A stretch of 64,000 nt of DNA. Source: Actinacidiphila rubida (GTDB lineage Bacteria > Actinomycetota > Actinomycetes > Streptomycetales > Streptomycetaceae). The notes beneath the pieces are model-generated. The model did no database searches and was not told where the DNA came from. It saw only the letters and a program-made list of their open reading frames with translations. Both the position numbers and the translations under genes were made by a program. Shown here piece by piece: positions 1 through 8,678 of this stretch (the first letter of the stretch is position 1; each line of letters opens with the position of its first letter). Location: positions 124,001 through 188,000 of the forward strand of contig NZ_FODD01000009.1 of the NCBI RefSeq assembly GCF_900110255.1, read 5' to 3'.

Positions 1-1
1 G

Positions 2-3000
2 TTCACGCGGTTCGATCCGACCGGGCACGCGGCACTTCCGGGCGCGGCCAGCGCGACCGTGACCCTGGCGGGCGGGGCCGCCGCCTCCGCCTCCGCGGCT
101 ACGGCCGGCGCTCCTTCGGCGGACACATCGGCCCCGGGCCCTGCGGGCGCGACGCGAACGGAGTCTCCCCGCAGGCCTGTTCGCGCGGGGGCGACGCCGG
201 TGCTGCTGTCCGCGGCGCACTCCACCGCGACAGCGGCCCAGGTGCGGGTCGCCACGGCCGACCAGCGCACCGCGCAGGCGGCCGGCGTGCACGGCATGCT
301 GTTCTCGCTGCGGAGCGCCGGCGCCGCGGGCAGTGTCGGCGTCTCCGTGGACGCCTCGGTCTTCCGGTTCGCCTACGGCGGTGACTTCGCCGCACGGCTG
401 CACCTGGTGTCGCTGCCGGCGTGCGCCCTGACCACACCTCGACTACCGCGTTGCCAGGGGCAGACGCCGTTGCGGACCACGCCGGGGGCCGGGCCGCTGT
501 CCGCGCAGGTGGCCCTGCCCGCAGCGAGCACCCCGGCGGTCGGCGCGACCCGCTCAGCCGGCGGTGCACTCGTGGTGCTGGCGGCGACCTCGGGCACGAG
601 CGGTTCGTCGGGCGACTACTCGGCGACCAGCCTCTCGTCCGGAGGCACCTGGTCCATGGGCGCCAACACCGGTTCCTTCACGTACAGTTACCCGATCTCG
701 CTGCCCCCGGCGATCGGCGGCGCGGCACCCGACGTCGCGCTGTCCTACGACTCCTCCACCCAGGACGCGCGCACCGAGGGTACGAACAACCAGTCGTCCT
801 GGCTGGGGGACGGCTGGTCCACCTCGGAGAACTTCATCGAGCGGACCTACAAGCCGTGCAAGGACGACTCGTCGTCCGGAGCGCCGAAGGACGACGGCGA
901 CGAGTGCTGGGCGGGACAGATCCTGACCCTGTCGCTGAACGGGAAGTCCTCGCCGATCGTCTACGACGACGCGACCAAGAGCTTCCACCCGGCACAGGAC
1001 GACTCGACCACGAAGATCGAGAACCTCACCGACGCCACGAACGGCACCGACAACGGCGAGTACTTCAAGGTCACCGAGAACGGCGTGCAGTACTTCTTCG
1101 GCCTGAACCACCTGCCCGGCTGGTCCAGCGGCAAGGAGGACACGCAGTCGGTGTGGACGATGCCGGTCTACAAGGCGCACGACGGGGTGTCCGCCTGCCC
1201 GGCGGGCACCGACTTCGCCTCCAGCGCGTGCACGCTGGGCTACCGGTTCAACCTGGACTACGTGGTGGACCCGCATGCCAACGCCATGGCGTACTACTAC
1301 GCACCGGAGACCGGCTACTACGGCGTGAACATGAAGAACACCGCGGTGGCGTACACCCGCGGCGGCACGCTCAAGCGCATCGACTACGGCATGACGGCGT
1401 CGACGGTCTACGCGGCCACGGCACCGGAGCAGGTGCTCTTCGACGCCACCGCCGAACGGTGCGTGTCCGGGGTGCCCGCCGGCAACACCTGCTCCGACAC
1501 GCAGTTCACGACGTCCAACCCGGACTACTGGCCGGACGTGCCGATCGACCTGAACTGCTCGAAGGGATCCACCGACTGCACCAACCACGGGGCGAGTTTC
1601 TGGTCGCGCAAGCGGCTGACGTCGATCACCACCCAGGTGCAGGTCGGCGGTACCACCGACCAGGTCGACCGCTACGACTTCACGCAGTCCTTCCCCGACG
1701 GCGGCGACCACGCGCCGACCCTGTGGCTGGACTCCATCACGCACACGGGACTCGACCTGCTGGGCGGCGCCACAGCCACCAAGCCCACCCCGTCGGTGAG
1801 CTTCGATCCGCCGCTCCAACTGTCCAACCGGGTGGGGACGATCCCGCAGATGCCGCCGATGTACCACGACCGGATCCAGACCGTCACCACCGAGACCGGC
1901 GCACAGACGACCGTGGCCTACGGCACCCCGAACTGCTCCTCGGCCCCCGCCAGCGATCCCGCGGATCCGACCGACGCCGCCGCCAAGGGCTTCGCCTCGA
2001 CCAACAAGCTCTGGTGCTTCCCGGTGTACTGGACGCCCCACGGGCAACCGTCGCCGATGCTGGACTGGTTCTTCCTGCACCCGGTCGCCTCCGTCACCAC
2101 GATCGATCCGCACAACCACTACCAGGACGGCACGGAACCGGAGTTGCTGACCTCCTACGCCTACAAGGGGGATCCGGGCTGGCACTACGACGACAACGAG
2201 ACCGTCAAGGCCAAGAACCGTACGTGGGGGCAGTTCCGGGGCTTCCCGGAGGTGGACACCACCACCGGTGACCCGAACGTCTTCCACTACACCGACGGCC
2301 GGAAGGTCTACGACCAGAAGACGCTCACCAAGGCGTACTACTTCCTGGGCATGGACGGCGACACGCTCCCGTCCGGAACCCGGAGCGTCCCCGATCTGAC
2401 CAGCCAGGACGGCAGCGTCACGGTCCCCGACGACAACGCCCTGGCGGGCCAGGTCCTCGAGACCGACACCTACACGGGCGTCGACGGCAGCATCGACAAG
2501 GCCGTCGTCACCGTGCCCACGATCATCGGCCCCACCGCGTCCCGGAGCCGCACCGGCCTGCCCGCGCTGACCGCGCAGATGGTGCGCACGGCCAAAACGC
2601 TCACCCGCCAGGCCGTCTCCTACGGCTGGCGGAAGACCGAGACGGACACCTTCTACACCACCACGCTGGGCCGGACCACGACCGGCATGGCCGTGCAGAG
2701 CGACGACCGCGGCGAGGTGGGCGCGGCCCGCAACACCGCGAGCTGCACCTTCACCCGCTACCTCGACGGCAAGCCCGCGACGCTGGTGGTGACCGCGGAG
2801 ACCATCGTGACCGACCAGGACTGCGCCACCACCGGTGCGACCCCCGGCGGCACCCTGATCTCGGACAGCCGCAGCTCCTTCGACCACAACCCCTTCGCCT
2901 ACAACGGCGACGGGCAGTCGAACCCCGCGCTGCCCACCCTGGGCGACATCACGATGACCCAGAAGGCCGCGGCGGCCACCGGCACCACGGTCACCCGGTT

Positions 3001-6000
3001 CGTGAACGAGGCCGCCACCACCTACGACTCCTACGGCCGGGTGACGGTCACCACCCGCACACCCAACTCCACAGCCCCCGACGGCAGCAGCCTCGCGCAG
3101 AGCACGACCACGGCGTACACGCCGGCCGGCGGTGCGCTGCCCACCGGCACGGCCACCGCCGTGCAGATCACCCCCGGAGCGGCCTGCACGCCGACGACGG
3201 CGACATCGAAGACCTGCCACGTCTCCGCGGTGTCCCTCGACGCGGCACGACAGGCCGCGGTGACCAAGACCGATGTGGCGGGCCTGGTCACCTCGTTGAC
3301 GTACGACGCCCTCGGCCGGCTGACCGGCGTGTGGCTGCCCAGCCAGGACAAGTCCGCCGGCGCGCCGGCCAGCATGACCTACACCTACACCCTGTCGGCG
3401 ACCGCGCCGTCCGTCGTGTCGACGAACACCCTGCTGGAGAACGGGAGTTACAGCGCCAGCGAGACGCTGTACGACGCCATGCTGCGCTCCTTGCAGACCC
3501 AGACGACCGCGGAGAACGGCGACACCACGGTCTCGGACACCGAGTACGACTCGCACGGCTGGACGGTCGTCACCGACAACGCCTACGCGGTCGGCGGCAG
3601 TCCCGGCCCCAGCCTGGTGTCGGTGTCGCAGGTGAGTATCCCCGACACGACCGCCACCGACCACGACGGCCTGGGCCGTGCCACCTCGGTCACCGAGGAG
3701 CACGACGGGGTGCAGACCTGGACCACGCTCAGCGCGTTCACCGGCGACACCACCACGGTCATCCCGCCCAAGGGCGCGGCCGCCACCCGGACCAGCGTCG
3801 ACGCGCGCGGCCACACCACGCAGTTGACGCAGTTCACCGTCGCGCCGACCCTGACCGGCAGCGCCACCACCGGCTGGACCGCCACCGGCGGGACCGGCAG
3901 CGCGACCACGTACTTCTACGACGCCGCCGGCCGGCAGAGCCAGGTGACCGGACCCGACAACGCCGTCTGGACCTTCGGCTACGACCTGCTGGGTCACCAG
4001 AACGCCCAGACGGACCCGGACGCAGGGGGCAGCAGCTCCGTCTTCGACGACGCCGGCAACCAGGTCTCCACCACCGACGCGCGTACCGACGAGCTCGACT
4101 ACACGTACGACCTGTCGGGCCGCAAGCTCACCGAGACCGACAAGAAGACCGGCTTCCAGGCCGCGTCGTGGCTGTACGACACCCTGCGCGTGGGCCTGCC
4201 GACCTCGTCGACCCGCTACGTGCAGGGCGTGACCGGCGGCTACACGGTGGCGACCACCGGCTACACCACGCTCGGCAAGCCGGTCGGCACGAAGATCACC
4301 CTGCCCGCGTCCGAGGCCCCGCTGCCGACCAGCTACCAGACGAGCTACGCCTACAGCGTCACCACGCAGATGCTGACCTCGCAGACCGATCCGCGCACCC
4401 AGGGCCTGATCGGCGAGACCATCACCTACGGGCACGACGTCCTCGGCAACCCGACCACGACCAGCAGCGCCGGGCTCTCCGTCATCGGCACCGTCTACAC
4501 CGACTACGGCCAGCCCTCCCAGGTCACCCTGGGCGCCTCCAGCAGCCCGGTCACGCTCACCTACTCCTACGACGACCAGACCCGCCGGCTGACCGACCGC
4601 CTGATCAGCAGGAGCCAGGCGCCAGGACCGCAGGTGGACGACACCTCCTACACCTACGACGCGGCCGGGGACGCGCTGTCGGTCACCGACAAGCAGTCGG
4701 AGACCGGGAACACCGCCACCGACACCCAGTGCTTCCAGTACGACGCCCTGGCCCGCCTCACGCAGGCCTGGACCGCCAAGGCCGCCTGCCCGGCCCAGGG
4801 CACCGACCCGACGGCCGCCACCGTGGCGGCAACGGCGGGCTCGTACTGGCAGTCGTACCAGTACGACGCGGTCGGCGACCGCCAGCAGGTGACCGACCAC
4901 TCCACCGCCGGCGGCGCCGACACCACCACCGTGTACAAGGACGGCTGCACCGCCAACTGCACCCCGACGGGCGCCCAGCCGCACACCCTGACGACGACCA
5001 CCGGCGGCACCGGCGCCTCGTCCTTCGTCTACGACGCCTCCGGCAACCTGCTCAGCCGCACCCCCACCGCCGGAGGCCCCGGCCAGACCCTCGTCTGGGA
5101 CCACGAGGGCCACCTGGCGGAGACCGACACCACCGGGAGCTCCCCGTCCGCGACCACCTACCTGTACGACGCGAACGGCAATCAGCTGATCCGCCGCGAC
5201 CCGGGCCGCACGACGCTCTTCGCGGGTGACACCGAGATCACCGTCAACACCTCCGTCACCCCCAACGTCCTGCTCGGCGCGGTCCGCACGTACACCCACG
5301 GCGGCGTCGGACCCGCGATGGCGGTGCACTCCAGCCTCCCGGGCGGTGGTGTCGACTACCTCTTCGACGACCCGCACGGCACCGCCCAACTCGCGATGGA
5401 CACCACCACCCAGCAGGTCACGCGCCAGCAGTACACACCGTTCGGACAGCAGCGGGCGAGCGCCAACCCGGGCAGCTGGCCCGACGCCACGCACACGTTC
5501 CTCGGCAAGTCCCAGGAGACCGCTACCGGCTACACCGACGTGGGCGCCCGCAAGTACGACCCGACCCTGGGCCGTTTCATCAGCGACGACCCGGTCTTCG
5601 AGGCCACCAGCCCACAGGAGCTCAACGGCTACGGCTACGCCGGGGAGAACCCCGTCCGCAACGCGGACCCGACGGGCAAGTCCCTGTACGACCCGGACAC
5701 CGGCTGCAACGGCACGGTGAAGGCGGTCGAGGCGTGCATCAGCAAGAACAGCCCCAGCTCGGGTTCGGCTTCGGCTTCGGCTTCGGCTTCGGGTTCGGGT
5801 TCGGGCTCCGGTTCGGGTTCGGGGTCAGGTTCGGGGTCCGGGAACTCGGGCGGGTCCTCGTCCGGCTCCGGCAGCAGCGGATGCGTCTTCGTCCTCGTCG
5901 ACCCGTGCGGCACGCACGCGCCCACGCACCAGGTGGTCGCCCCCTTCTTCGTGCCCTACTTCTCCGGGTGGTGGAGCTCGCAGTGCGCGACGAACCTGCT

Positions 6001-6529
6001 CGGGAAGGTGTGCACCACGACCGGAGTGGTCTCCACGGGACTGGGTGGGGCGCAGTCCTATCTCGGCAAATACACCCCCGGCGCCGTGGTGAAGGGAATC
6101 AACAGCGGCACCGCGGAAGAAGGCATGGCGAATGCCAACCGCATTCTGCAGATGCAGAACACCGGAACAGGACTGTCGCGGACTTCCCTACTGAATCCGG
6201 GACTCACCTCGGTCCCCGCGGCACGGATACTCACCGGCGTGGGAGGCGTGGCAGCCTACGGCTACAACTACATGACGGACAGGTCGGAAGGGCAGTCCCG
6301 CACCCGGGCGGCGCTGACCAGCGTCCCGCAGGCCGGGGCCGACATGTACATATCGGCGACGATGACCGAGTCCGGCCTGGAGACCGGAGCGATCATCGGT
6401 TCCTTCGTGGGCCCCGAAGGCACCGTCATCGGGGGAGCGGTGGGGGCGGTTGTAGGCTTGGGCGCCGGCTTTGTGACCAGCAACGTCACGAACAACGTCA
6501 TTTCGGATATCGGAAGTTGGTTCAAGTGA
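2..6529 (+). CDS. Rhs/YD-repeat polymorphic toxin, 5' partial, with glycine-zipper C-terminal toxin region
   Basis: Secreted or surface-delivered Rhs protein that probably carries a toxin at its C-terminus. The reading frame is open from base 2; the GTG at 59 is internal, because codons before it already encode the linker that usually precedes this domain, so the real start and signal peptide lie outside the window. In order: a low-complexity linker, an SpvB/TcdB-like entry (around nt 600-1150, motif SFTYSYPISLP), many YD repeats (nt 3000-5200), the RHS-associated core ending in YDPTLGRFISDDP and NPVRNADPTG near nt 5675, a Ser/Gly/Ala hexamer-repeat linker, then about 210 residues of variable C-terminus. 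The last 60 residues are a glycine zipper (GAIIGSFVGPEG and GGAVGAVVGLGAG) suggesting membrane insertion. Codons after about nt 6050 are less GC-biased, as expected for exchanged toxin tips. I do not recognise the toxin family. Confidence 0.9.
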   Translation, partial: FTRFDPTGHAALPGAASATVTLAGGAAASASAATAGAPSADTSAPGPAGATRTESPRRPVRAGATPVLLSAAHSTATAAQVRVATADQRTAQAAGVHGMLFSLRSAGAAGSVGVSVDASVFRFAYGGDFAARLHLVSLPACALTTPRLPRCQGQTPLRTTPGAGPLSAQVALPAASTPAVGATRSAGGALVVLAATSGTSGSSGDYSATSLSSGGTWSMGANTGSFTYSYPISLPPAIGGAAPDVALSYDSSTQDARTEGTNNQSSWLGDGWSTSENFIERTYKPCKDDSSSGAPKDDGDECWAGQILTLSLNGKSSPIVYDDATKSFHPAQDDSTTKIENLTDATNGTDNGEYFKVTENGVQYFFGLNHLPGWSSGKEDTQSVWTMPVYKAHDGVSACPAGTDFASSACTLGYRFNLDYVVDPHANAMAYYYAPETGYYGVNMKNTAVAYTRGGTLKRIDYGMTASTVYAATAPEQVLFDATAERCVSGVPAGNTCSDTQFTTSNPDYWPDVPIDLNCSKGSTDCTNHGASFWSRKRLTSITTQVQVGGTTDQVDRYDFTQSFPDGGDHAPTLWLDSITHTGLDLLGGATATKPTPSVSFDPPLQLSNRVGTIPQMPPMYHDRIQTVTTETGAQTTVAYGTPNCSSAPASDPADPTDAAAKGFASTNKLWCFPVYWTPHGQPSPMLDWFFLHPVASVTTIDPHNHYQDGTEPELLTSYAYKGDPGWHYDDNETVKAKNRTWGQFRGFPEVDTTTGDPNVFHYTDGRKVYDQKTLTKAYYFLGMDGDTLPSGTRSVPDLTSQDGSVTVPDDNALAGQVLETDTYTGVDGSIDKAVVTVPTIIGPTASRSRTGLPALTAQMVRTAKTLTRQAVSYGWRKTETDTFYTTTLGRTTTGMAVQSDDRGEVGAARNTASCTFTRYLDGKPATLVVTAETIVTDQDCATTGATPGGTLISDSRSSFDHNPFAYNGDGQSNPALPTLGDITMTQKAAAATGTTVTRFVNEAATTYDSYGRVTVTTRTPNSTAPDGSSLAQSTTTAYTPAGGALPTGTATAVQITPGAACTPTTATSKTCHVSAVSLDAARQAAVTKTDVAGLVTSLTYDALGRLTGVWLPSQDKSAGAPASMTYTYTLSATAPSVVSTNTLLENGSYSASETLYDAMLRSLQTQTTAENGDTTVSDTEYDSHGWTVVTDNAYAVGGSPGPSLVSVSQVSIPDTTATDHDGLGRATSVTEEHDGVQTWTTLSAFTGDTTTVIPPKGAAATRTSVDARGHTTQLTQFTVAPTLTGSATTGWTATGGTGSATTYFYDAAGRQSQVTGPDNAVWTFGYDLLGHQNAQTDPDAGGSSSVFDDAGNQVSTTDARTDELDYTYDLSGRKLTETDKKTGFQAASWLYDTLRVGLPTSSTRYVQGVTGGYTVATTGYTTLGKPVGTKITLPASEAPLPTSYQTSYAYSVTTQMLTSQTDPRTQGLIGETITYGHDVLGNPTTTSSAGLSVIGTVYTDYGQPSQVTLGASSSPVTLTYSYDDQTRRLTDRLISRSQAPGPQVDDTSYTYDAAGDALSVTDKQSETGNTATDTQCFQYDALARLTQAWTAKAACPAQGTDPTAATVAATAGSYWQSYQYDAVGDRQQVTDHSTAGGADTTTVYKDGCTANCTPTGAQPHTLTTTTGGTGASSFVYDASGNLLSRTPTAGGPGQTLVWDHEGHLAETDTTGSSPSATTYLYDANGNQLIRRDPGRTTLFAGDTEITVNTSVTPNVLLGAVRTYTHGGVGPAMAVHSSLPGGGVDYLFDDPHGTAQLAMDTTTQQVTRQQYTPFGQQRASANPGSWPDATHTFLGKSQETATGYTDVGARKYDPTLGRFISDDPVFEATSPQELNGYGYAGENPVRNADPTGKSLYDPDTGCNGTVKAVEACISKNSPSSGSASASASASGSGSGSGSGSGSGSGSGNSGGSSSGSGSSGCVFVLVDPCGTHAPTHQVVAPFFVPYFSGWWSSQCATNLLGKVCTTTGVVSTGLGGAQSYLGKYTPGAVVKGINSGTAEEGMANANRILQMQNTGTGLSRTSLLNPGLTSVPAARILTGVGGVAAYGYNYMTDRSEGQSRTRAALTSVPQAGADMYISATMTESGLETGAIIGSFVGPEGTVIGGAVGAVVGLGAGFVTSNVTNNVISDIGSWFK
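5759..5838 (+). repeat. Hexanucleotide microsatellite in the Rhs linker
   Basis: About thirteen tandem copies of a six-base unit (TTCGGC or TTCGGG, with a few variants) encode Ser-Ala and Ser-Gly dipeptides between the RHS core and the toxin tip. Because the unit is a multiple of three, copy-number change alters linker length without shifting the frame. Confidence 0.8.
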
Positions 6530-7314
6530 TCTCCTGGGCCGCGCTCGCGGGGGGTGCCGCGTTGGGTGCCCTGTCCGCTCGCTCCTGGCGGCGGGTGGCC
6601 CGGTACTGGAGCAACCCCGCGGCGCGCCCGTCACCGGTCGCCCTGTCGCGGTACTTCGGGCCCGACGCCAGAAAGCGGCTCGAGCAGGGCTCCGCTCTCA
6701 ACGCGGCCTGCCTGACCGGTCTGGCGCTCCTGCTGCTGGGAGGAGCCTGGCTCCCCCCGAGCAGGGGGTCCGGTTCGCAGAACCCGTTCGCCTTCGGGGT
6801 GGCCGTGTTCGGGCTGGCGGTCTTCCTCGCCGGAGCCCTCGGCCAGCTCTCGCTGGGATTCCTCGGCCGCCCGCTGTTCGTCCTCCCTCAGCACGCCCGA
6901 GGGGGGACAGGCGACACCTCCGAAGCCGCGGGCGGCCGGACGACCCGCTCCTCCCCTGACCAAGGACACCACATGGCATCTGCACCGATCTCGCGGGAAC
7001 CCGACGGCGGCGCCGAGATCCTGGTGTTCCGTGACGAGGCCGACTCGTACGCGCAACTGCGCCGCTACAAGGTCTATGTGGACGGCAAGCGGGTGGGCGA
7101 CATCCGGCGGGGGGAGAGCTGCTCGCGGTCCGTCGCCCCCGGGCCGCACAGCGTCCAGGTCAGGATCTCCTGGTGCTCGAGTCAGGTGTCCTCCGTCGAG
7201 GTGTCCCCCGGGGACCGGCTGCGCTTCATCTGCCGGGCGGCGCCCGGAGTGGAGTCCGACCCCACCGCGGTCTACCGGCGCAGGAACGATTTCCTGCTGC
7301 TGCGCGCGGTGTGA
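6526..7314 (+). CDS. Putative immunity protein: two-TM membrane part plus a beta-rich (PEGA-like) domain
   Basis: The GTG start overlaps the Rhs stop codon by four bases (GTGA), so translation is probably coupled to the toxin, as expected for an immunity gene. The 262-residue product has an N-terminal hydrophobic stretch, two clear membrane segments (CLTGLALLLLGGAWL and GVAVFGLAVFLAGALG), a polar linker, then a soluble domain (YKVYVDGKRVGDIRRGES... SVQVRISWCSS) resembling the PEGA-like beta domains of actinobacterial hypothetical proteins. An internal ATG at 6973 has an excellent AAGGA site six bases upstream in the same frame, so the soluble domain may also, or instead, be made as a separate 113-residue protein. 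Function is inferred from position only. Confidence 0.65.
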   Translation: MISWAALAGGAALGALSARSWRRVARYWSNPAARPSPVALSRYFGPDARKRLEQGSALNAACLTGLALLLLGGAWLPPSRGSGSQNPFAFGVAVFGLAVFLAGALGQLSLGFLGRPLFVLPQHARGGTGDTSEAAGGRTTRSSPDQGHHMASAPISREPDGGAEILVFRDEADSYAQLRRYKVYVDGKRVGDIRRGESCSRSVAPGPHSVQVRISWCSSQVSSVEVSPGDRLRFICRAAPGVESDPTAVYRRRNDFLLLRAV

Positions 7315-7341
7315 GTCCTGCCTGGGCCTCGGCCTCGGCTG

Positions 7342-7382
7342 AAGGGCGCCTGGCCTGACGTCCGGTCAGGGCCGGCGCCCTT
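7342..7382 (+). terminator. Rho-independent terminator after the Rhs/immunity pair
   Basis: Nine-base arms AAGGGCGCC and GGCGCCCTT enclose a second short stem (CCTGAC/GTCAGG) and run into a short T tract. The position 28 bases after the stop codon fits the end of the toxin-immunity transcript. Confidence 0.7.
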
Positions 7383-7447
7383 TCCGCCATCGGGTGACCC
7401 TGCACCCGTGGTCGCGGGGCAGCCGCAAAGGCGAAAGGGTGGTGACG

Positions 7448-7879
7448 GTGAGCAGGATCAGCGAACTCTGGCGCGAGTACCTGGCGCCCGGGTGGGACGG
7501 GATGTATCGCGCCGACGGGTCGGCTCGCCAGGCGGAGGTGGACGGCGACGACCTGTCGTGGTTCGAACTCGGCCCGTCCTTCGACGTCGACGCCCTGCTG
7601 GAGGAGGACCCGGAAAACCTCAACGATGTCGGCCCCGATCCGCGGACCGTCGTCGAACTTCCGGACGGGTCGGGTTACGTCTGCGGCGGCGAGAGCAGCA
7701 TGGGGGGAGACGGGTTCTTCGCCCGCCTCGACCCCGAACAGAACGTGGTCTGGCTGGTGTTCCTCAGCAATTCGAACCCGTTCGTGCGAGTGGCGGTCGA
7801 GGGCTCGATGGTCACCTTCGTCAACAACCGCGACCGTTCCCTGGTCATCGACCTGAACGACCCGGACTTCGCCCTTTGA
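7448..7879 (+). CDS. Small acidic protein, possible second immunity protein
   Basis: This 143-residue acidic soluble protein has no signal peptide or membrane segment. The start chosen is the third of three close GTG codons because GAAAGG lies nine bases before it; 7439 and 7442 are alternatives. It begins ISELWREYLAPGWDGMYRADG and contains VVELPDGSGYVCGGES followed by an alternating hydrophobic core, a pattern reminiscent of small SUKH-like or other polymorphic-toxin immunity proteins, but I cannot assign a family. Its place directly after the Rhs module, beyond a terminator, suggests either an orphan immunity gene from an earlier toxin tip or an unrelated small gene. Its 3' end overlaps the convergent acetyltransferase gene by 35 bases. 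Confidence 0.65.
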   Translation: MSRISELWREYLAPGWDGMYRADGSARQAEVDGDDLSWFELGPSFDVDALLEEDPENLNDVGPDPRTVVELPDGSGYVCGGESSMGGDGFFARLDPEQNVVWLVFLSNSNPFVRVAVEGSMVTFVNNRDRSLVIDLNDPDFAL

Positions 7880-8474
7880 CCTGCGGACCGCTGCCGGGGA
7901 TCCGGGCGGGCCCGAGCGGCGTGGGCGTGGGGCGCCACTCGCGGCGGAGGAGGCCGAAGACCCAGGAGTCGGAGACGTCGCCGTTGACGACGCAGTCCTC
8001 GCGGAGGGTGCCTTCGAGGGCGAAGCCGAGCTTCTCCAGGACCCGGGCGGACGCCGCGTTGCGAGTGTCCGTCTCGGCTTGGACGCGGTTCAGGTCCAGG
8101 GTGTCGAACGCCCATCGCAGGACGGCATGCGCGGTCTCCGTGGCGTAGCCGTGGCCCCACGCGGCGGCGTCGAAGACGTAGCCCAGGGACGCGCTGCGGA
8201 AGTCGGGGTTCCAGCCGGTCAGGCCGCACCAGCCGATGAACGCGCCGTCGGAGGCTCGGTCGACGGCCAGCCGTGCTCCCGTGCCTTCCTTCTCGATGGT
8301 CCGGCAGGCCGCGACGAAGCGCTGGGCGCGCGCGGGTTCGGTCCATGGCGGGGAGTCCCAGTAGCGCAGCACGTGGGCGCTGCTGTGCAGCGCGTACAGG
8401 GGCGCCGCGTCGGCGCCGGTGAAGGGCCGCAGTCGCAGGCGGGCGGTGTGCAGTGCGGGGGTGGGCAAGGTCAT
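7845..8474 (-). CDS. GNAT family N-acetyltransferase (RimJ/RimL-like)
   Basis: Transfers an acetyl group from acetyl-CoA to an amine; the substrate is unknown. The 209-residue protein opens with LHTARLRLRPFTGADAAPLYAL, typical of RimJ/RimL-type enzymes, continues with GWCGLTGWNPDFRSASLGYVFDAAAWGHGYATETA (the acetyl-CoA binding segment, given here in part from the family pattern) and ends with the usual NAASARVLEKLGFALEGTLRE motif. The ATG at 8474 is preferred because AGGA lies seven bases upstream; an in-frame ATG nine bases further out is possible. It converges on the small acidic gene and is divergent from the FG-GAP gene. Confidence 0.9.
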   Translation of the reverse strand: MTLPTPALHTARLRLRPFTGADAAPLYALHSSAHVLRYWDSPPWTEPARAQRFVAACRTIEKEGTGARLAVDRASDGAFIGWCGLTGWNPDFRSASLGYVFDAAAWGHGYATETAHAVLRWAFDTLDLNRVQAETDTRNAASARVLEKLGFALEGTLREDCVVNGDVSDSWVFGLLRREWRPTPTPLGPARIPGSGPQVKGRSPGRSGR

Positions 8475-8664
8475 GCGGGGCATCCTGGCGCGTCCGGCTC
8501 GCCGCCCGCCATCCGTTTGTCCGGACGGTCGGGGGCGCGCACGTCCCCGCCGGCACCCGACGCGCCCCAGGGCGTACATCCGCTGCCCGTCCTCGCGGAC
8601 GAGCCCCTGCCTCGAAGTGCGCGGCACGCCGGGTCCTATGATGCACGGATCCACACGCATCCCT

Positions 8665-8674
8665 GGGGGGGGGG
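8665..8674 (+). repeat. Poly-G tract of ten in a ribosome-binding region
   Basis: Ten consecutive G residues followed by ACCC end four bases before the ATG of the FG-GAP gene. The tract must serve as, or overlap, the ribosome-binding site. A slippage-prone homopolymer here could vary start-site spacing. Confidence 0.85.
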
Positions 8675-8678
8675 ACCC

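Noticed and set aside
421-2271. Long plus-strand frame inside the Rhs gene
   Set aside because: Arg/Pro/Gly-rich translation typical of an out-of-frame reading of GC-rich coding DNA.
554-5494. A 1646-codon open frame on the minus strand opposite the Rhs gene
   Set aside because: Composition is Gly/Arg/Val-rich with no domains; it mirrors the GC-biased codons of the Rhs gene, whose YD repeats are unmistakable.
8079-8678. Upstream extension of the FG-GAP reading frame
   Set aside because: It overlaps the GNAT gene on the other strand and lies before a clear signal peptide and start codon.
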